Source: Prosthecobacter sp. (lineage in GTDB: Bacteria > Verrucomicrobiota > Verrucomicrobiia > Verrucomicrobiales > Verrucomicrobiaceae). Taken from it: DNA of 64,000 bases. Numbering within the stretch: position 1 is the stretch's first letter; each line of letters starts with the position of its first letter. Made by a program: the position numbers and the translations under genes. The stretch is from the NCBI GenBank assembly GCA_021733925.1, contig JAIPJY010000024.1:38318-102317 (forward strand). The letters are read 5' to 3'. The notes under the pieces are model-generated. The model was not told where the DNA came from. It ran no database searches and worked only from the letters and a program-made list of their open reading frames with translations. Positions 61,023 through 64,000 of the stretch are shown here, one piece after another.

Positions 61023-61942
61023 GCCAAGCCTCCTCAAGTTCTGCTCCCGCCTCCGTGGCTCCGGTGCGCTTCTCGCCCCGGCGCGTGTGGACGCTGGCCT
61101 ATGCGACGATGACGCAGCTCATGCGCATGAAAATCCTGCCCTTTCTGCTGCTCTTCTGCGCGCTGGTGGCGGCCATGGGTTTTGGCTTTTCCGTGATCAA
61201 TCCCGAGCAGCAGCTCAGCCAGTTCAAAACCATGTCCCTGGGCGTCCTGCAGGTTTTTAGCCTGGTGTTCGGCATTGTCGCCACCGCCCTGCTGCTGCCA
61301 AAAGACCTGGAGGACCGGACACTTTACACGATCCTGTCCAAGCCTGTGCCGCGTTTTGACTACCTTCTGGGAAAGCTGATCGGCGTGCTGATGCTCATCG
61401 CTTCAGGGCTGATCATCATTGATGCCGTGCTGAGTCTGATCTTATGGCTGCAGCAGTCCATGCTGTTCAACGCTGCCGTATCCCAGTTGCACACAGAAAA
61501 CCAAGATACACCCGAAGCGGTGGCGCAGATACGCGAAATCGTGGCCAGACAGGGGCTCACTTGGAATCTGCACTGGGCAGTGTGGGCCATCTTCCTGAAG
61601 GCCTCCTTGGTGACGACAGTGGCACTGCTGCTCTCCTGCATCGCGAGTTCGACATTGTTCACCATCGTCATCACCTTTTGCATCACCATCATCGGCCATG
61701 GTCATGCGATGATCCGCGAATTCATTTTCCAGCCTAATCTGGGGAGCACTGCCACTCGCATCGGAACTTTCATACTGGCCGCGATCTGCCCGGACCTGGC
61801 GCAATTTGACGTCGTCGACAGCGTGGCCAACGGCGAGATCGTGCCTTGGGCAGCGGTGTATGAAATGACCGGCATCGCTGCTCTCTACATGACGGTTTAC
61901 CTCTTCGTCACTCACCTTGTTTTTGTGGAGAAGGAACTATGA
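61019..61942 (+). CDS. ABC-2 type exporter, permease subunit
   Basis: 307 residues with about six membrane helices: ILPFLLLFCALVAAMGFGFSVI, GVLQVFSLVFGIVATALLLP, LIGVLMLIASGLIIIDAVLS, ASLVTTVALLLSCIASSTLF, IVITFCITIIGHGHAM and the C-terminal IAALYMTVYLFVTHLVF. The cytoplasmic KDLEDRTLYTILSKPVPRFDYLLGK loop after the second helix is the family contact with the ATPase ('K....G...LL.KP'). Partner of the ATPase at 60159. The stop lies seven bases before the left inverted repeat of the inserted GxxExxY cassette. Confidence 0.9.
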   Translation: MSQASSSSAPASVAPVRFSPRRVWTLAYATMTQLMRMKILPFLLLFCALVAAMGFGFSVINPEQQLSQFKTMSLGVLQVFSLVFGIVATALLLPKDLEDRTLYTILSKPVPRFDYLLGKLIGVLMLIASGLIIIDAVLSLILWLQQSMLFNAAVSQLHTENQDTPEAVAQIREIVARQGLTWNLHWAVWAIFLKASLVTTVALLLSCIASSTLFTIVITFCITIIGHGHAMIREFIFQPNLGSTATRIGTFILAAICPDLAQFDVVDSVANGEIVPWAAVYEMTGIAALYMTVYLFVTHLVFVEKEL

Positions 61943-61948
61943 GTGGAT

Positions 61949-61969
61949 GGCCGCAAAAAAGCGCAAAAA
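61949..61969 (+). repeat. Left inverted repeat of the GxxExxY cassette
   Basis: 21 bases opening GGCCGC and ending GCGCAAAAA. It starts seven bases after the permease stop and overlaps one of the possible early starts of the GxxExxY frame (ATG at 61947). Confidence 0.75.
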
Positions 61970-61985
61970 CGAACCAAAAAAACAG

Positions 61986-62393
61986 ATGATGAACCAGATC
62001 AAAAAAGATCCTGTTTTTGAACTGTGTGATGTGGTGAGAGAAGTTGCATTTGCGATTCATCGTTATCATGGGCCGGGGCATCTGGAGAAGATTTATGAAA
62101 ACGCTCTCACAAATCGCCTGCGAAAGCTGGGGCACAAGGTGGAGTCGCAAAAGCCGATGCAGGTCAGAGACGAGGACGGCACACTTCTCGGCGACTTCTT
62201 TGCCGACCTCGTCGTGGATGACTTTCTCATCTTGGAACTCAAAGCCGTAAGGGCCATTGTGAGCGAGCATGTGGCACAGCTCCTCGGTTACATGCGCAGC
62301 TCATCTCAGGAACATGGTCTCCTCCTTAACTTTGGGGCCAGTCGCTTCTTCATCAAAAAGTTCATCCTCTCCGAGTCTCTGGCTGAACTCTGA
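61986..62393 (+). CDS. GxxExxY protein (predicted PD-(D/E)XK nuclease fold)
   Basis: About 136 residues from the paired ATG at 61986/61989; the ATG at 61947 would start inside the left repeat. The family motif is Gly31-x-x-Glu34-x-x-Tyr37 in GHLEKIYENAL. The nuclease-like triad is Asp74 in FFADLVVDD and Glu84-Leu-Lys86 in ILELKAVRA, the D-x9-ExK spacing of PD-(D/E)XK enzymes. The family (PDDEXK_3 type) is often present in several copies per PVC genome and its biology is undefined. The gene lies inside the inverted repeats at 61949-61969 and 62404-62424. Confidence 0.92.
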   Translation: MMNQIKKDPVFELCDVVREVAFAIHRYHGPGHLEKIYENALTNRLRKLGHKVESQKPMQVRDEDGTLLGDFFADLVVDDFLILELKAVRAIVSEHVAQLLGYMRSSSQEHGLLLNFGASRFFIKKFILSESLAEL

Positions 62394-62403
62394 TTTTTTC
62401 ATC

Positions 62404-62424
62404 TTTTTGCGCCTCTTTGCGGCC
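62404..62424 (-). repeat. Right inverted repeat of the GxxExxY cassette
   Basis: TTTTTGCGCCTCTTTGCGGC plus C on the plus strand; its reverse complement matches the left repeat at 19 of 21 positions. It ends 14 bases before the start of the following gene. Confidence 0.75.
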
Positions 62425-62438
62425 AACAATCTCCCCTC

Positions 62439-63233
62439 ATGAAACGAAAACTCCAGGCTGCCGCCGTGCTGCTGATCTTTGGTGTGCTGAAACTGCCGCT
62501 GGAGCAGCGGGTGACGCATGATCTGCGCGCGATGCATCTGGTGGATGAGCCTCTGCATCTGGGGGTAAAAGGAAACATGGGGCAGATGGGCCTCGCGGCA
62601 GCGTTCGGCGGATTGCGCGGGCTGATCGCCACCATTTTCCAACTGCGCGCCCACGTGGAGTTCACGCGGGTGAACTGGGCGCAGGTGGACAAATACTATG
62701 GGTTTGTGACGGAGCTCCAGCCGCGCATTGCCCGCTACTGGGAGGAAGCGTCATGGCAGATGGCCTACAACGCGGCTTCGTACTACCTCTACAACAAGGA
62801 GCTGAAACCGGCGCTGCGTGGAAGCTTGTACCATGACTATGTGAAGCGCGGCACCGACATCCTGGAAGAAGGATTGAAGCTCATGCCCGACAACCCGCGC
62901 CTGTGGCAAAAACTGGGTGAACTGCACTGGGCCCGCAGCAAGGACTTCAAGGCGTCAGGTGATGCCTACTGGAATTCCTTTCAGCACGGCGGCCTGAATT
63001 TCTCCGAGCGCTTCGCTGGCTTTGCCTATGCGCAGTCAAACGACCCGGCCTCATGGGCCAAGGGATATGCCATTTTGAAAAGACTCTATGACGAGAAGAA
63101 GACCACGCCGGGCTTGATCGAATTCCTGAAGATGCTGGAACACAACCTCCACATCCCTGCGGCTCAGCGTATTCCGGATGCAGGCCCGGTCAGATCGACG
63201 CCCGACCCTCAGGCCGGACCCCAACGGCAATAG
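62439..63233 (+). CDS. Conserved PVC protein following an ABC exporter, TPR-like
   Basis: 264 residues. One N-terminal helix (LQAAAVLLIFGVLKLPL) anchors it; the second segment GQMGLAAAFGGLRGLIATIFQ is hydrophobic. Then helical repeats with WAQVDKYYGFVTELQPRIARYW, ASWQMAYNAASYYLYNKEL and EEGLKLMPDNPRLWQKLGELHW, a TPR-like pattern with aromatic pairs. I do not know the function. Its usual place directly after an ABC-2 ATPase/permease pair makes it a candidate subunit or regulator of that exporter; here the GxxExxY cassette separates them. Confidence 0.72.
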   Translation: MKRKLQAAAVLLIFGVLKLPLEQRVTHDLRAMHLVDEPLHLGVKGNMGQMGLAAAFGGLRGLIATIFQLRAHVEFTRVNWAQVDKYYGFVTELQPRIARYWEEASWQMAYNAASYYLYNKELKPALRGSLYHDYVKRGTDILEEGLKLMPDNPRLWQKLGELHWARSKDFKASGDAYWNSFQHGGLNFSERFAGFAYAQSNDPASWAKGYAILKRLYDEKKTTPGLIEFLKMLEHNLHIPAAQRIPDAGPVRSTPDPQAGPQRQ

Positions 63234-63251
63234 GCTGGCAGCCTAGCTTGG

Positions 63252-63283
63252 TTGACATTCGACAATTCCGGGTGAATTTTCAC
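63252..63283 (+). promoter_or_regulatory. Candidate rex promoter with palindromic operator
   Basis: TTGACA (63252-63257) fits a -35 box, and a weak AATTTT at -10 spacing is covered by the palindrome GTGAATTTTCAC (63272-63283), 13 bases before the ATG. The half-sites GTGAA/TTCAC match those of Rex operators (TTGTGAA...TTCACAA), but the spacer is two bases shorter than usual, so autoregulation is only suggested. CATTCGACAATTCCG at 63256-63270 also resembles the repeat at 20279-20320. Confidence 0.4.
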
Positions 63284-63296
63284 ATTGTTCCAACCA

Positions 63297-63914
63297 ATGC
63301 CAGCCAAAAGAGACATTCCCCGCAAGTCGATCTACCGCCTGTCGATCTACCAGCGCTGCCTGCAGCGTCTGCGTGAGAACCAGGTGGACACCGTTTCCTC
63401 TGCCGCCTTGGCAAAGGCTGCTGGGGTGAAATCCACGCAATTGCGCAAAGATCTGGCCTACTTCGGTCAGCTTGGCACCCGGGGTCTGGGATACAATGTG
63501 GACATCCTCAGTGGCACGATCGGGGATGTGCTGGGGCAAAACAAGCTGCAACCCGTCATCCTGGTCGGCGTCGGCAATCTCGGCTCCGCGCTGCTGCGCT
63601 ATGGCGGCTTTCGCAAAGAGGGATTCGAAGTCGCGGCGGCGTTTGATCTCGCACCGCGTAAAATTCCTCAGGTAAACGTGCCTGTGCTGGGAATGACAGA
63701 AATGGCCGAGTTCATCCGCCGTCAGAATGTAAAAATGGCCATCCTCACCGTGCCTGCCAGCAACGCCCAGTCTGTGGTCAATGATCTGGTGCAGCATGGC
63801 ATCCAAGCCATCCTGAACTTCTCACCCACCGTGCTCGATGTGCCGGAGCATGTCGTGGTGAACAGCGTCGATCTGGCCGTGGAGCTGGAGAATCTGAGCT
63901 ACTTCATCCGCTGA
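63297..63914 (+). CDS. rex: Redox-sensing transcriptional repressor Rex
   Basis: About 205 residues from the ATG at 63297 (MPAKRDIPRKSIYRLSIYQ); an in-frame TTG four codons earlier is less likely. The N-terminal winged helix has VSSAALAKAAGVKSTQLRKDLAYFGQ, the canonical Rex recognition block with GTRGLGYNV. The Rossmann NAD(H)-binding domain has VGVGNLGSALLRYGGF, followed by AAAFDLAPRK, VLGMTEMAEFIRRQNVKMAILTVPA and GIQAILNFSPT, and ends with VNSVDLAVELENLSYF. It senses the NADH/NAD+ ratio and represses respiratory or fermentative genes; a possible operator lies just upstream of its own start. Confidence 0.97.
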   Translation: MPAKRDIPRKSIYRLSIYQRCLQRLRENQVDTVSSAALAKAAGVKSTQLRKDLAYFGQLGTRGLGYNVDILSGTIGDVLGQNKLQPVILVGVGNLGSALLRYGGFRKEGFEVAAAFDLAPRKIPQVNVPVLGMTEMAEFIRRQNVKMAILTVPASNAQSVVNDLVQHGIQAILNFSPTVLDVPEHVVVNSVDLAVELENLSYFIR

Positions 63915-63972
63915 TTGCTGGGCTCACTGCCGCTGAGAATGAATTGAAGCAAACGCGCTGCGTCATGCGTTG

Positions 63973-64000
63973 ATGTCGGACTCCCATCCCGACCATCCAC
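63973..64000 (+). CDS. Possible start of a gene cut by the right edge
   Basis: ATG TCG GAC TCC CAT CCC GAC CAT CCA (MSDSHPDHP) runs open to the end of the window, about 58 bases after the rex stop. Too short to assign; it may be a real N-terminus or chance. Confidence 0.25.

Larger units (their letters stand above)
61949..62424 (+). mobile_element. GxxExxY cassette flanked by 21-base inverted repeats
   Basis: Bases 61949-61969 (GGCCGCAAAAAAGCGCAAAA plus A) and 62404-62424 are inverted copies: reading the right end backwards gives GGCCGCAAAGAGGCGCAAAA plus A, a 19-of-21 match, and the similarity continues weakly inward. The 434 bases between hold one gene, a PD-(D/E)XK-type GxxExxY protein. 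The unit sits between the ABC permease stop (61942) and the next gene start (62439), interrupting an otherwise tight operon. Such 'GCGCAAA' ends recur beside this protein family in PVC and Bacteroidetes genomes by my recollection, but I cannot test mobility. Confidence 0.6.

Noticed and set aside
61917-61985. Long N-terminal extension of the GxxExxY protein starting inside the permease gene
   Set aside because: The extra residues are encoded by the permease tail and the left inverted repeat and are lysine-rich without family resemblance; starts at 61986/61989 fit the family.

Overview
The window looks like a chromosome segment from a free-living member of the Verrucomicrobiota (Verrucomicrobiaceae or Prosthecobacter-like) or a close PVC relative. 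Supporting signs are the PSCyt1/DUF1549/DUF1553 and DUF1501 gene pair, the giant bacterial alpha-2-macroglobulin, a GxxExxY protein, Rex, moderately high GC, and long runs of co-directional genes with 4-base stop/start overlaps. No 16S gene or other decisive taxonomic marker is present, so this is an inference from gene content. I saw no tRNA, rRNA, CRISPR array or transposase gene.

Layout. 1-10.6 kb (minus strand) is a surface-polysaccharide locus. It holds a UDP-HexNAc dehydrogenase and epimerase (probably UDP-GalNAcA-type supply), RmlA and RmlB, WbqC, a class I methyltransferase, a NeuD-like acyltransferase, a beta-propeller protein, two PhyH-type dioxygenases (one cut by the left edge), an FkbM methyltransferase and a DegT/DnrJ/EryC1 aminotransferase. 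RmlC and RmlD are absent, so the dTDP branch probably ends in an amino-dideoxy sugar. 10.7-18.4 kb (plus) carries a GT4 glycosyltransferase, an MsbA-type exporter, a KefB-type antiporter and DNA polymerase I. 18.4-22.8 kb (minus) is plsY-gpsA-rRNA-type methyltransferase-oppB-oppC, with a short tandem repeat just ahead of oppB.

22.9-30.7 kb is a cyanophycin locus: a long CphA, a divergent ABC exporter with an extra N-terminal domain, a DUF1854 protein, a short convergent CphA', and the remnant of an acyltransferase gene between the last two. 30.8-32.6 kb holds an MBL-fold hydrolase and a hydroxyisobutyrate-dehydrogenase-type oxidoreductase, closed by a perfect hairpin. 32.6-38.0 kb holds two large, uncharacterised envelope proteins that overlap by four bases.

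38.1-45.8 kb is a six-gene operon led by an ECF sigma factor and a likely anti-sigma protein, followed by a lipoprotein, a PSCyt1/DUF1549/DUF1553 cytochrome, a propeller protein and a Tat-exported DUF1501 protein. 45.9-57.1 kb holds a predicted exported pyruvyl-transferase-like protein, a 2706-residue TPR/alpha-2-macroglobulin fusion lacking its thioester cysteine, a small heme lipoprotein and a DHDPS-family protein. 57.2-64.0 kb has folP with a small membrane gene, a coiled-coil protein with acylphosphatase, an ABC-2 export operon and rex. The export operon is interrupted by a GxxExxY (PD-(D/E)XK-type) gene flanked by 21-base inverted repeats.

The observations I rate highest are the inverted-repeat-bounded nuclease-like cassette, the cyanophycin locus with its dedicated transporter, the ECF-controlled cytochrome/DUF1501 operon, and the thioester-less TPR/A2M giant.
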